Source: an uncultured candidate division Zixibacteria bacterium
GTDB taxonomy: Bacteria; Zixibacteria; MSB-5A5; GN15; FEB-12
DNA length: 6,390 bases
Direction: 5' to 3'
Assembly (NCBI GenBank): GCA_913009765.1
Contig: CAJVYT010000259.1
Coordinates: 1 to 6,390, forward strand
Position numbers and translations under genes: made by a program. Within the stretch, counting starts at the first letter, position 1. Each line of letters starts with the position of its first letter. Below, one piece after another: positions 1 through 5,415 of the stretch. The notes below the pieces were generated by a model that saw only the letters and a list, made by a program, of their open reading frames with translations, was not told the DNA's origin and searched no databases.

Positions 1-130
1 GGGACGGGGGAGGAGGGGGGTGAGAAGTGGAGAAAGGCGAGGGGGGGTGTGAAGAGAGAGAGGGGGAGAATATAAAGGGGAAGGAGGATGAGTAGTGGAG
101 TTAAGATGTGTGAGTTTTAGTTTTTTTTTT
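1..130. other. Sequencing read-through noise (not genomic)
   Basis: This stretch is almost purely G and A with some T on the plus strand and ends in a run of ten T at 121-130, directly against the outer end of an Illumina adapter. Read on the minus strand, the order is insert, adapter, poly-A, then C/T-rich noise, which is what an Illumina read produces when it runs past the end of its library molecule. No coding or structural signal is seen. It should be trimmed with the adapter. Confidence 0.93.
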
Positions 131-196
131 CAAGCAGAAGACGGCATACGAGATATATCAGTGTGACTGGAGTTCAGACGTGTGCTCTTCCGATCT
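131..196 (-). other. Illumina TruSeq index adapter contamination
   Basis: Positions 131-154 are the P7 flow-cell sequence, 155-162 are an index region, and 163-196 are the TruSeq read-2 primer ending in CTTCCGATCT. On the minus strand the index region reads ACTGATAT, which from memory matches TruSeq index 25. The insert joins at 196/197. Translated on the minus strand, the adapter gives the peptide RSEEHTSELQSH followed by a stop, a familiar contamination signature at the end of predicted proteins. No biology should be read into it. Confidence 0.98.
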
Positions 197-808
197 CCGG
201 TCGCTGTCCGGCGGAACGCTCACGTGAAAGCTCACAGTGCCCGTGGACAAAAAGCTCCCCGGAGCAGGCCACAACAGCTCCGGCGCCCCCGGCGGACGGT
301 TCGGGGGGATGATCCGTGCCGTGGTATCCCGAACCGAAATCACAAACGGCACTCCCGAGGTGTCCCTTCCGGCTGCACCAGTGAAAGAGAACCTGGCCTG
401 TGTGTTCTCCGGCGTATTGGCCGCGGCAAGAAGCTTAAATCTTACTACGGATCCCGTTCCGCTGAAAACCCCCGCGCCTATCCGTTTGAGGTTCACATGC
501 ACCAGGGCACTGTCCGCCACAAGCCAATAGGTCGCCAGGTAGTTTCCCATCAAAGCCGGGTCCAGCATCACGCTGTCTGCATGCGGCACCGAAAGATATT
601 CGGCCGGACTGTAGTTCAGCGTAAAGACCAGGCTGTCCAGGCCTGTCACCGGGCCGAAAACCGCCTCCAGCCAGAAGGGCTGGCCTCGGGTCTGAAGTGT
701 ATCACAAACAGGTGCCAGGGTTACCTGCTGTTTGGCTTTTACGTGCACGTGAATGGGCCGGCTATAGAGGGTGAGCGCCGTGGCCACGGTATTGGTAATT
801 GCGCAGGT

Positions 809-811
809 TTA
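809..811 (-). other. In-frame TAA stop inside the Ig domain
   Basis: The minus strand reads P-A-D-A-G-D, TAA, T-C-A-I-T-N. Bacterial and animal Ig domains normally have D-A-G-x-Y-x-C here, and Tyr is TAC or TAT. A single change at position 809 (plus-strand T instead of G or A) explains the stop. Both sides stay in the same frame, so no indel is involved. The 104-codon transposase remnant next door ends in TAA as well, so I do not propose recoding of this codon. Confidence 0.9.
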
Positions 812-1036
812 GTCCCCGGCATCGGCTGGGGAAACTGCGGGGATGACCAGCACGCTGTCCGTGGCGCCCTGAATGGACACACCGTTCCTCTTCCACTGAT
901 ACACGTTGTGCCAACCGCCGACGTGCATCTCCAGGCGCAAAGTATCTCCGGAAATTGCTGTGGTATCTCGTTCCGTTCCTACCTTATCCTGAGGGGCATA
1001 AATAAATTCTCTTTTTGCCACGCCAATATTAGGCTC

Positions 1037-1939
1037 AATATCCTCGAAAGTGAGATTATTACGTTCTACCCAAATATCTTCTAGATTTGACAGATTCGCT
1101 AAAGTAAGCAGATCTTTGAATTTGTTGGAATTTATGTAAAGTCCTTGTAAATTGATCAGATTGGCCAACTCAGAAGGAATAGAGCCGGTAAGTTGATTGA
1201 AATCGACCTCCAGGTCTGTTAGGTTTACCAAATTACCCACTTCGGACGGTATGATACCCGTGAGTTGATTGAAAGCGAGATTGAGAAAAGTCAAATTGGT
1301 CAAATTCCACAGATCAAGAGGGATATCGCCGATGAGTTGATTTCTATCCAAATCAAGATAAGTTAGGTTGATCAAATTTCCAAGCTCGGACGGGATGGTG
1401 CCGGTGAGTTGATTATCACCGAGAGAAAGATAATTTAAGTTGATCAAATTTCCAAGCTCATGTGGGATAGGACCGATGAGTTTATTTCCCTCTAAAAAGA
1501 GTTGGAATAAGTTTGTTAAATTTCCAAGTTCGGAGGGTATGGTGCCGGTCAGTTGATTTCTGCCTAAACCTATACTGCTTAAATCTGTCAAGTTCCCCAG
1601 TTCTGGAGGAATGGGACCGGCGAGTTGATTTTCACTCAATTCAAGAACCTGCAATTTGACTAAATTCCCAAATAATGCCGGAATATGGCCGGTAAGTTTA
1701 TTGCTTGACAGACCAATGCTACCCATGCTTGTCAATTTGGCCAACTCTGTAGGAATGGGACCGGTGAGTAAATTATCTGCAATTAGAAGATCCTCGAGTT
1801 TCGATAGGTTGCCAAACTCTCGGGGGATCGGGCCTTGGAGCTGATTATGGTTGAGATTTATACCAATTAAATTAGTTAGGTGACTGATCGTGACAGGAAG
1901 AGACCCTGTGAGTTTATTTCCGCTTAGATTGATCACCGT
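1037..1939 (-). repeat. 72-bp tandem array encoding plant-type LRRs
   Basis: About twelve and a half 72-bp units encode residues 66-366 with the pattern L-x-x-L-x-L-x-x-N-x-L-x-G-x-I-P-x-E-L-G-N-L. The most alike units encode NQLTGTIPSELGNL at residues 193-206 and 241-254. The last two units are irregular: one lacks the G-x-I-P core and the other ends in FEDI. Hand counts give 44% GC at 1321-1420 and 36% at 1021-1120. The cap (68% at 1981-2080) and the cohesin-like part (64% at 601-700) are far higher, so the array differs in base composition from the rest of its own gene. Confidence 0.88.
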
Positions 1940-2140
1940 TACCCGGTCATTTCTCACAGTAATCCCATACCATGTGCTCACCGGGCCTTGCAGCCAGTTG
2001 TCGTGATGTGCCCAGTTCGGGCCGCCGGTGCTGTCATACAGCGCCACCAGCCCCAGCGAGTCCTGCACCGCCACCTGTGAAAAGGAAAGAGACGGCAAAA
2101 GCAAAAGGATTAACCCGATAAAAAGCCTTTTCATGGAAAG

Positions 2141-2147
2141 CCCCTTT
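2141..2147 (-). promoter_or_regulatory. Ribosome binding site of the LRR gene
   Basis: AAAGGGG lies 6 nt before the ATG at 2132-2134, which supports this start together with the signal peptide that follows. The surrounding bases GAAAG-GGG-CTTTC could pair as a 5-bp stem with the G run in the loop, which might moderate initiation. That last point is inference. No convincing promoter is visible in the 51 bp between this gene and the transposase remnant upstream. Confidence 0.6.
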
Positions 2148-2185
2148 CAATCTAAGTGCTTGCTGAAAAATAAGTTGGTAATCTT

Positions 2186-2407
2186 TTAATAAAAGATAGA
2201 ATAATTCCATTGAGGCAATGAATGATATTTTTCGATTTTGATTTCTTTCATCTGTTCATCAGATATTTTAATACCTTTTTTATAGAAGTGATCATTTAAA
2301 ATAGCGTTAACATTTAAGCCTTGTTTAGTCGTTGTCGAGGCGATGTATTTTAAAATAATATCATAATTTCTAAGCGGAACACCAGCCCAGTTCATACTAA
2401 TAAAACT
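2186..2407 (-). pseudogene. ISAzo13-type transposase, C-terminal remnant
   Basis: The last 73 codons of a DDE transposase of the ISAzo13 type remain. The conserved end is clear: S-F-I-S-M-N-W-A-G-V-P-L-R-N-Y-D, then ASTTTKQGL, GIKISDEQMKEI and finally LPQWNYSI before TAA at 2186-2188. These match, from memory, the family's C-terminal pattern of NWxGxPL, STTTxxGL, GIKxSDEQM and WNYxI. Recognisable sequence begins exactly at the outer edge of the ISL3 element (2407/2408). The frame can be extended upstream to a methionine codon at 2500, but that part lies inside the ISL3 element and is not transposase. The catalytic part is absent and does not reappear on the other side of the ISL3 element, so the copy is dead. 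Its stop lies 51 bp before the LRR gene. Confidence 0.82.
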
Positions 2408-2418
2408 GGTTCTTCTCC
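2408..2418 (+). repeat. ISL3 left terminal inverted repeat
   Basis: GGTTCTTCTCC is an 11-bp perfect match to the reverse complement of 3763-3773. It is the end next to the transposase 3' side, 45 bp beyond the stop codon. Weaker matching extends inward to about 2452. Confidence 0.9.
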
Positions 2419-2436
2419 AAGTTTCGGCAAAAGCTA

Positions 2437-2451
2437 CTATATGTAGTAATT
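2437..2451 (+). repeat. Subterminal motif of the ISL3 element, left copy
   Basis: CTATATGTAGTAATT recurs at 3735-3749 in the same orientation with one mismatch (CTATATGTAGTAGTT). Because the core is nearly palindromic, it also contributes to the imperfect inverted-end match. It may be a transposase binding site; this is inference. Confidence 0.55.
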
Positions 2452-2463
2452 GAATAAAAGGCA

Positions 2464-3678
2464 TCAGAATACCGGAGAAGCCTGTTTTAGATAGCCACAT
2501 TTTCTCAAGATTTTAAGTTGGAAATAGGAATAGTCGCGATAACCATAAGCCATTCTCTTGAGTACTTTTATTTTGTTGTTCAAGCCTTCTGCTACGGCAT
2601 TGGTAATTCGATGTTTAAAGAAGGTCAGAATTCCATAAAGATAGCGATTGATCATATTGTAGAAGGTTTTGAAGTAGGGTTGAAGGGTTTGGGGTATCTG
2701 TTCAAACCAATTTTTCAAAAACTCTTTTCCCTGCGCTTCGCTTTGTAGAGTAAAGAACTGATCGAATTGTTCTTTGACAAGATAGGCTTCATAAAGGGGC
2801 GAATTGATCTGTTTAAGCTGCTCCAAGGCCCTTTTATCCCTTACGGTGTGGTTGCTTTGGTTTTTTAACAGGACCCAGCGTTTGTTTTTTACGAAAGGTT
2901 TTTCCTGAAGAGGGGCGTGCCGAACCACAGAACGTCTGAGGGCATCCAGAGACTGGTTCAGATGTTTTTTGATGTGAAATCGGTCAAACACGATGTCGGC
3001 ATGGGGAAGATGCTGCCGGACACTTCGGATATAAGGGTCCCACATATCCATGCTGACAACCTGGATGCTTTCTCGCTGAGTCGGAGTGAGAGATTCGAAG
3101 AAGTCGGACAGGGATTGGCAGGTGCGATCCTTCCCCACATAGAGGGTGCCATTGCCGTCCGCCAGATCATAGACGATGGTAAAATAGCGATGATGTTTCT
3201 CGAAAGCGATTTCATCCACTCCGATAAAGGTCATCTTGGGCAGTGCAACAGAAGCCTTTAATTGTTCCAGTCCCTGGCGATCGGCGTGGTAAGCTCGCTT
3301 CCAGTCGACTTTCATTAAACCGGCAGCATCCATCACCGTCATCCGATCGCAGAGAGCAAACAGAAATTCGCTGAAACGGGTGGTCTGTTTCTGATAACTA
3401 TTCACAAAATCTAGCGCCTCGTATCCTCGATAGGAACAGGGACAATGAAGCCGTCCTTTGCTCACAATGAGGTAACAGGTTTTCCCGAAAATGGACAAAT
3501 CTCGAACCTTTATCTCTCGAACCTCTGTAACCTTGGCGTGAAGACGGCCACAACGGGGACAGCGATGGCGACCATCGGGAATATGAACCCAGATGAGAAC
3601 CTCTTCCGGCGTTTGACGCACCTTTGAAACCTCTATTTCCGGAAGATTCAACAGCTCTTTGATCGTTTCAAGATCCAT
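2464..3678 (-). CDS. ISL3-family transposase
   Basis: This 404-aa DDE transposase moves the surrounding element and is of normal family length. The N-terminal part has a zinc-binding pattern (C40, C43 in CPRCG; C79, C81 in HCPC) for binding the IS ends. A helical linker region follows. The catalytic core shows G-V-D-E-I-A-F with D155, V-S-M-D-M-W-D-P-Y with D211, then the family hallmark FDRFHIKKHLN (231-241). Near the end is N-A-V-A-E-G-L-N-N-K-I-K with E364, followed by AYGYRDYSYFQLKIL. All expected catalytic residues are present and no frameshift is seen, so the protein looks functional. The start at 3678 is supported by AAAGGA with a 7-nt gap. It ends in TGA 45 bp before the left end of the element. 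Confidence 0.95.
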   Translation of the reverse strand: MDLETIKELLNLPEIEVSKVRQTPEEVLIWVHIPDGRHRCPRCGRLHAKVTEVREIKVRDLSIFGKTCYLIVSKGRLHCPCSYRGYEALDFVNSYQKQTTRFSEFLFALCDRMTVMDAAGLMKVDWKRAYHADRQGLEQLKASVALPKMTFIGVDEIAFEKHHRYFTIVYDLADGNGTLYVGKDRTCQSLSDFFESLTPTQRESIQVVSMDMWDPYIRSVRQHLPHADIVFDRFHIKKHLNQSLDALRRSVVRHAPLQEKPFVKNKRWVLLKNQSNHTVRDKRALEQLKQINSPLYEAYLVKEQFDQFFTLQSEAQGKEFLKNWFEQIPQTLQPYFKTFYNMINRYLYGILTFFKHRITNAVAEGLNNKIKVLKRMAYGYRDYSYFQLKILRKCGYLKQASPVF

Positions 3679-3685
3679 AGCAGTA

Positions 3686-3691
3686 TCCTTT
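3686..3691 (-). promoter_or_regulatory. Ribosome binding site of the ISL3 transposase
   Basis: AAAGGA on the minus strand lies 7 nt before the ATG at 3676-3678, supporting the chosen start. I see no sigma-70 promoter in the 82 bp between this site and the right end that is good enough to report. Confidence 0.65.
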
Positions 3692-3734
3692 ATCTCTTTT
3701 CAATTGGGTGTAGTTTATGGATACTAACAATTTT

Positions 3735-3749
3735 CTATATGTAGTAGTT
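3735..3749 (+). repeat. Subterminal motif of the ISL3 element, right copy
   Basis: CTATATGTAGTAGTT matches 2437-2451 at 14 of 15 positions in direct orientation. It lies 24 bp inside the right end of the element, while the left copy lies 29 bp inside the left end. Confidence 0.55.
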
Positions 3750-3762
3750 CCCGCCAAAATCG

Positions 3763-3773
3763 GGAGAAGAACC
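3763..3773 (-). repeat. ISL3 right terminal inverted repeat
   Basis: GGAGAAGAACC is the exact reverse complement of the left end at 2408-2418. Just inside it, TCCCG and CGGGA (3749-3753 and 3761-3765) could form a small stem with a 7-nt loop. Confidence 0.9.
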
Positions 3774-3778
3774 TAAAT

Positions 3779-3889
3779 TCTTTCTTCTAAAATAAAATCG
3801 CAAGAATCAACATCCCCAAAATTGAATTTCTCATTTTTCAGAAATTGCCCATTCTTTTTTGACTTGCCCCGATTTTTAAATCGGGGTTC
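3779..3889 (+). repeat. 111-bp intergenic repeat, copy A
   Basis: This copy aligns without gaps to 4028-4138 at a constant offset of 249 bp. I count 11 mismatches over 110 compared positions (about 90% identity), nine of them transitions. No open reading frame is conserved between the copies, so they are non-coding repeats. The copy ends in a TTGACTTG head followed by a 20-nt palindrome. Its left side is cut by the ISL3 element at 3773. Confidence 0.9.
3859..3886 (+). repeat. Head-plus-palindrome repeat unit 1 (REP-like)
   Basis: The head TTGACTTG (3859-3866) is followed by a perfect palindrome made of CCCCGATTT (3867-3875), a TT centre, and AAATCGGGG (3878-3886). The same head and geometry, with different arms, recur at 3992-4019 (reverse) and 4108-4135. 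It has no long U-tract after it, so a terminator role is unlikely. Confidence 0.8.
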
Positions 3890-3900
3890 TTGAAATTACC

Positions 3901-3959
3901 CCCAATAATTCCCGGGCTTTAACCCAAAAAAGGCATTTTTTAATCCTTCAATTATTGGG
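3901..3959. repeat. 10-bp inverted repeat enclosing a 39-bp segment
   Basis: CCCAATAATT (3901-3910) and AATTATTGGG (3950-3959) are perfect reverse complements. The enclosed segment has a weaker partial palindrome GGGCTTTAACCC at 3914-3925. This could be a small degenerate mobile unit or a stem-loop RNA; neither can be shown from sequence alone. Confidence 0.65.
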
Positions 3960-3968
3960 CTGAAGCCC
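3957..3968. repeat. Palindrome GGGCTGAAGCCC
   Basis: Two perfect 5-bp arms (GGGCT and AGCCC) flank a GA centre, with the same GCTGAAGC core as the larger palindrome 35 bp to the right. It overlaps the right arm of the 10-bp inverted repeat by three G and lacks the TTGACTTG head. Confidence 0.65.
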
Positions 3969-3991
3969 TAATTTGTTTTATATCCTCCCAT

Positions 3992-4019
3992 CCACGAGCT
4001 GAAGCTCGTGGCAAGTCAA
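3992..4019 (-). repeat. Head-plus-palindrome repeat unit 2 (REP-like)
   Basis: On the minus strand the head TTGACTTG (4019-4012) is followed by CCACGAGCT, a TC centre and AGCTCGTGG (4011-3992). The arms are 9 bp and perfect. Only the first two arm bases (CC) are the same as in unit 1, yet arm length and centre size are identical. It faces unit 3, with the two heads pointing toward each other across 88 bp. Confidence 0.8.
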
Positions 4020-4027
4020 TAATAATC

Positions 4028-4138
4028 TCTTTCTTCTAAAATAAAACCGCAAGAATCAGCATCCCCAAAGTTAACTTTTTTATTTTTCAGAAATTACTTA
4101 TTCTTTTTTGACTTGCCCCGCTTTTTAAATCGGGGTTC
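4028..4138 (+). repeat. 111-bp intergenic repeat, copy B
   Basis: This is the partner of copy A (3779-3889), with about 90% identity and no gaps. This copy is intact on its left, where it joins the inverted head-plus-palindrome at 3992-4019, so the full unit may be palindrome, head, about 90 bp of spacer, head, palindrome. The IS630 element starts 15 bp to its right. Confidence 0.9.
4108..4135 (+). repeat. Head-plus-palindrome repeat unit 3 (REP-like)
   Basis: The head TTGACTTG (4108-4115) is followed by CCCCGCTTT, TT and AAATCGGGG. It differs from unit 1 by one base (C at 4121 instead of A), which leaves one mispair in the arms. The head is identical. Confidence 0.78.
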
Positions 4139-4150
4139 ACAAAAGTTGCC

Positions 4151-4152
4151 TA
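4151..4152. other. TA target duplication, left side of IS630
   Basis: TA lies directly outside the left inverted repeat and is repeated at 5430-5431. Removing the element and one TA restores GCC-TA-GTCC, which contains CTAG, the target reported as preferred for IS630. Confidence 0.88.
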
Positions 4153-4166
4153 GTAGAGCGATTCCA
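4153..4166 (+). repeat. IS630 left terminal inverted repeat
   Basis: GTAGAGCGATTCCA matches the reverse complement of 5416-5429 exactly. It lies 10 bp beyond the transposase stop codon (4177-4179). Confidence 0.93.
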
Positions 4167-4176
4167 AAATAGCATA

Positions 4177-5337
4177 TCAGTTCTTTGAAAATTTGGGTTG
4201 TAAAGAAATTTCATCTAATTTATATTTCCATTTGAAAACCACCGGCATTTCATTGATTTCTTTTACATATTTTTCGATTCGTTCTTTTAATTCTTGTTTT
4301 GAATTTACTCGAATACCTCGCAAAAAAGCGCGTGTCATTTTACTAAAAAATGTTTCAATCATATTCAACCAGGATCCATGTGTCGGAGTAAAAATAAATT
4401 CAAATCTGTTGGGAACTGTTTTCAAATAGCGCTGTGTTTCTCTTGAAATATGAGCCGAATGGTTATCCAAAATCATCTTTATTTTTATGTGATTTGGGTA
4501 GACCATATCCAGGTATTTGAGATGATCGATGAATTCTTTACTCCGATGCCGGTCTTGAACCTGACCGTGGATTTGTCCATTCAATAGATCAATCGAGGCT
4601 AAAAAGGAGACCGTCCCGAAACGTTTGTATTCGTAATCTCTGGCTGTAGAAGGATATTGTCCCGGAACCGGAGGCAGATCAGGTGCATTATTTTTTAGGG
4701 CTTGAATGCCCGGTTTTTCATCGTAGGAAAGAATGGCTATCGTTGGCTCATCCTTGTCACTTAAATTAGATTTTAATAATTCAACTTCTTTGTAAACGTG
4801 TAATACTTGGATCATTTTGACATCGAATGCCGGATCGCGCCGTTCTAAATAATAGTTAATTTTATGGGGACGAATTTCGGACTTCGATAATATTTTTGAA
4901 ACCGTCCCTTTTGACAATTTTGATAATGACAAATATCCCGCCTCTTTGCAATGAGCGCGTATGTGTTTGGCCAAGCTGGCCATTGTCCATAGCTCTGAGG
5001 CGTAGCCCAGCTCTTTGGGCTTTTGACAGGCAATGGATTGAACCCATACTTTTGCTTCCCGTGGAATGGTTGGCGGTTTACCTCGACGAGGCAGATCGCC
5101 TAACGACGAAATCGCACCAACTTGTAAGGCTCTGTCTATTGTACGTTCCACTTTGGGTCGATTCGTATCAAACACTTTGGCAATGCTCGATACGCTTTTT
5201 CCGTCATAATAAGCAAGCAGCATTTTCGCTCTTTCAACTCGTGATAGCCCCTCAGTGCGAGAATGGCTAATCTTGTTCAACGCCTCTAATTCCTTTGAGG
5301 AAAGTTGTAATTGGGGACGACGACTGACAAATGGCAT
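4177..5337 (-). CDS. IS630-family transposase
   Basis: This 386-aa DDE transposase of the IS630/Tc1/mariner superfamily has a full N-terminal DNA-binding region. A helix-turn-helix at about 48-70 (SVSSIAKVFDTNRPKVERTIDRAL, shown in two parts here: SVSSIAKVFDTNRPK, VERTIDRAL) is followed by the basic RRGKPP stretch and a second helical segment near 137-160. The catalytic residues are all visible: D206 in SYDEKPG, D291 in LDNHSAH and E328 in WLNMIETFF, with 36 residues between the second D and the E. The THGSWLNMIE block is a family hallmark. The start is fixed by AAGGAGG 7 nt upstream. The stop is TGA. No frameshift is present, unlike IS630 members that need one, so the enzyme is probably active. 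Confidence 0.96.
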   Translation of the reverse strand: MPFVSRRPQLQLSSKELEALNKISHSRTEGLSRVERAKMLLAYYDGKSVSSIAKVFDTNRPKVERTIDRALQVGAISSLGDLPRRGKPPTIPREAKVWVQSIACQKPKELGYASELWTMASLAKHIRAHCKEAGYLSLSKLSKGTVSKILSKSEIRPHKINYYLERRDPAFDVKMIQVLHVYKEVELLKSNLSDKDEPTIAILSYDEKPGIQALKNNAPDLPPVPGQYPSTARDYEYKRFGTVSFLASIDLLNGQIHGQVQDRHRSKEFIDHLKYLDMVYPNHIKIKMILDNHSAHISRETQRYLKTVPNRFEFIFTPTHGSWLNMIETFFSKMTRAFLRGIRVNSKQELKERIEKYVKEINEMPVVFKWKYKLDEISLQPKFSKN

Positions 5338-5344
5338 TTGAGTT

Positions 5345-5351
5345 CCTCCTT
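5345..5351 (-). promoter_or_regulatory. Ribosome binding site of the IS630 transposase
   Basis: AAGGAGG lies 7 nt before the ATG at 5335-5337. It is the strongest Shine-Dalgarno match in the window and decides the start. Confidence 0.85.
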
Positions 5352-5356
5352 CTTTT

Positions 5357-5413
5357 CAACGTTATGAAGTTAGAACTCAATATACTAATAAATAATCCAC
5401 ATTGCAACGTTAT
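5357..5413 (+). repeat. Pair of CAACGTTAT direct repeats near the IS630 right end
   Basis: CAACGTTAT occurs at 5357-5365 and 5405-5413, each containing the palindrome AACGTT, with starts 48 bp apart. The pair straddles the putative promoter. It could be a binding site for the transposase, or chance. Confidence 0.4.
5379..5407 (-). promoter_or_regulatory. Putative promoter of the IS630 transposase
   Basis: On the minus strand a -35-like TTGCAA (5407-5402) and a -10-like TATATT (5384-5379) are separated by 17 bp. They lie inside the element, 42 bp before the start codon, so the element would carry its own promoter. This is assigned from sequence match only. Confidence 0.55.
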
Positions 5414-5415
5414 TA

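Larger units (their letters stand above)
197..2134 (-). pseudogene. Secreted LRR / Ig-like / cohesin-like protein, split by an in-frame stop and 3'-truncated by the contig end
   Basis: The reading frame runs 646 codons from ATG at 2132-2134 to the adapter junction, interrupted only by TAA at codon 442 (809-811). Residues 1-20 look like a signal peptide (MKR, hydrophobic core, SFSQ). Residues 21-65 form the usual bacterial LRR cap (ALYDSTGGPNW, then W-G-I-T-V). Residues 66-366 carry eleven 24-residue plant-type LRRs (NQLTG-IP-ELGNL) and two degenerate ones. An Ig-like domain follows at about 374-460 (YQWKRNG, then PADAG), then a cohesin-like beta-sandwich at about 484-607. A proline-rich linker (PPNRPP) at about 610 leads into a further domain that is cut off. 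The protein is probably exported and binds protein or glycan, but no substrate can be named. After the stop, the frame and the Ig motif resume at once (TCAITN), so one base change broke the gene or the base is an assembly error. The product as it stands is a 441-aa truncated protein. An apparent GTG start at 787 on the far side is just an internal Val codon. Confidence 0.88.
2408..3773 (-). mobile_element. Complete ISL3-family insertion sequence
   Basis: The 1366-bp element is bounded by inverted ends. The left end starts GGTTCTTCTCC (2408-2418) and the right end is its exact reverse complement (3763-3773). Similarity continues with mismatches for about 45 bp, including CGGC/TGGC and CTACTA blocks. 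It carries one intact transposase. ISL3 elements usually make 8-bp target duplications. Here the flanks are ATAAAACT (2400-2407) and TAAATTCT (3774-3781), which match at only four of eight positions, so no clean duplication is present. The left flank is an ISAzo13 transposase fragment and the right flank a 111-bp repeat copy, each cut at the junction. Confidence 0.9.

Noticed and set aside
158..787. Separate 209-aa protein starting at 787
   Set aside because: The apparent GTG start is an internal Val codon in the same frame as the upstream LRR gene, and the C-terminal 12 residues are adapter. It is the far half of the broken gene.
809..811. Recoding of TAA as an amino acid
   Set aside because: The nearby transposase remnant ends naturally with TAA and nothing in the window suggests a variant code or a recoding element. 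A point mutation or base error is simpler.
182..1084. 300-codon open frame on the plus strand
   Set aside because: It starts inside the Illumina adapter and lies opposite the LRR/Ig/cohesin-like gene. Its Arg-, His- and Gly-rich protein has no recognisable domain and no ribosome site, so it is a shadow frame in GC-rich DNA.
2181..2197. ATCTTTTA-A-TAAAAGAT palindrome as a terminator
   Set aside because: The arms are perfect, but the 1-nt centre and the lack of GC pairs make a stable hairpin unlikely.
2408..2500. First 31 codons of a 104-codon frame fused to the ISAzo13 remnant
   Set aside because: This part lies within the ISL3 element and overlaps the transposase end in another frame. It has no transposase similarity, so the remnant is called only from 2407 downward.
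2917..3261. Plus-strand and alternate minus-strand frames inside the ISL3 transposase
   Set aside because: They overlap a complete transposase with all its catalytic residues and have no domains or ribosome sites of their own.
3779..4138. CRISPR array or CRISPR-like repeats
   Set aside because: There are only two copies, each 111 bp and diverged by about 10%, with no short regular repeat and spacer pattern and no cas gene.
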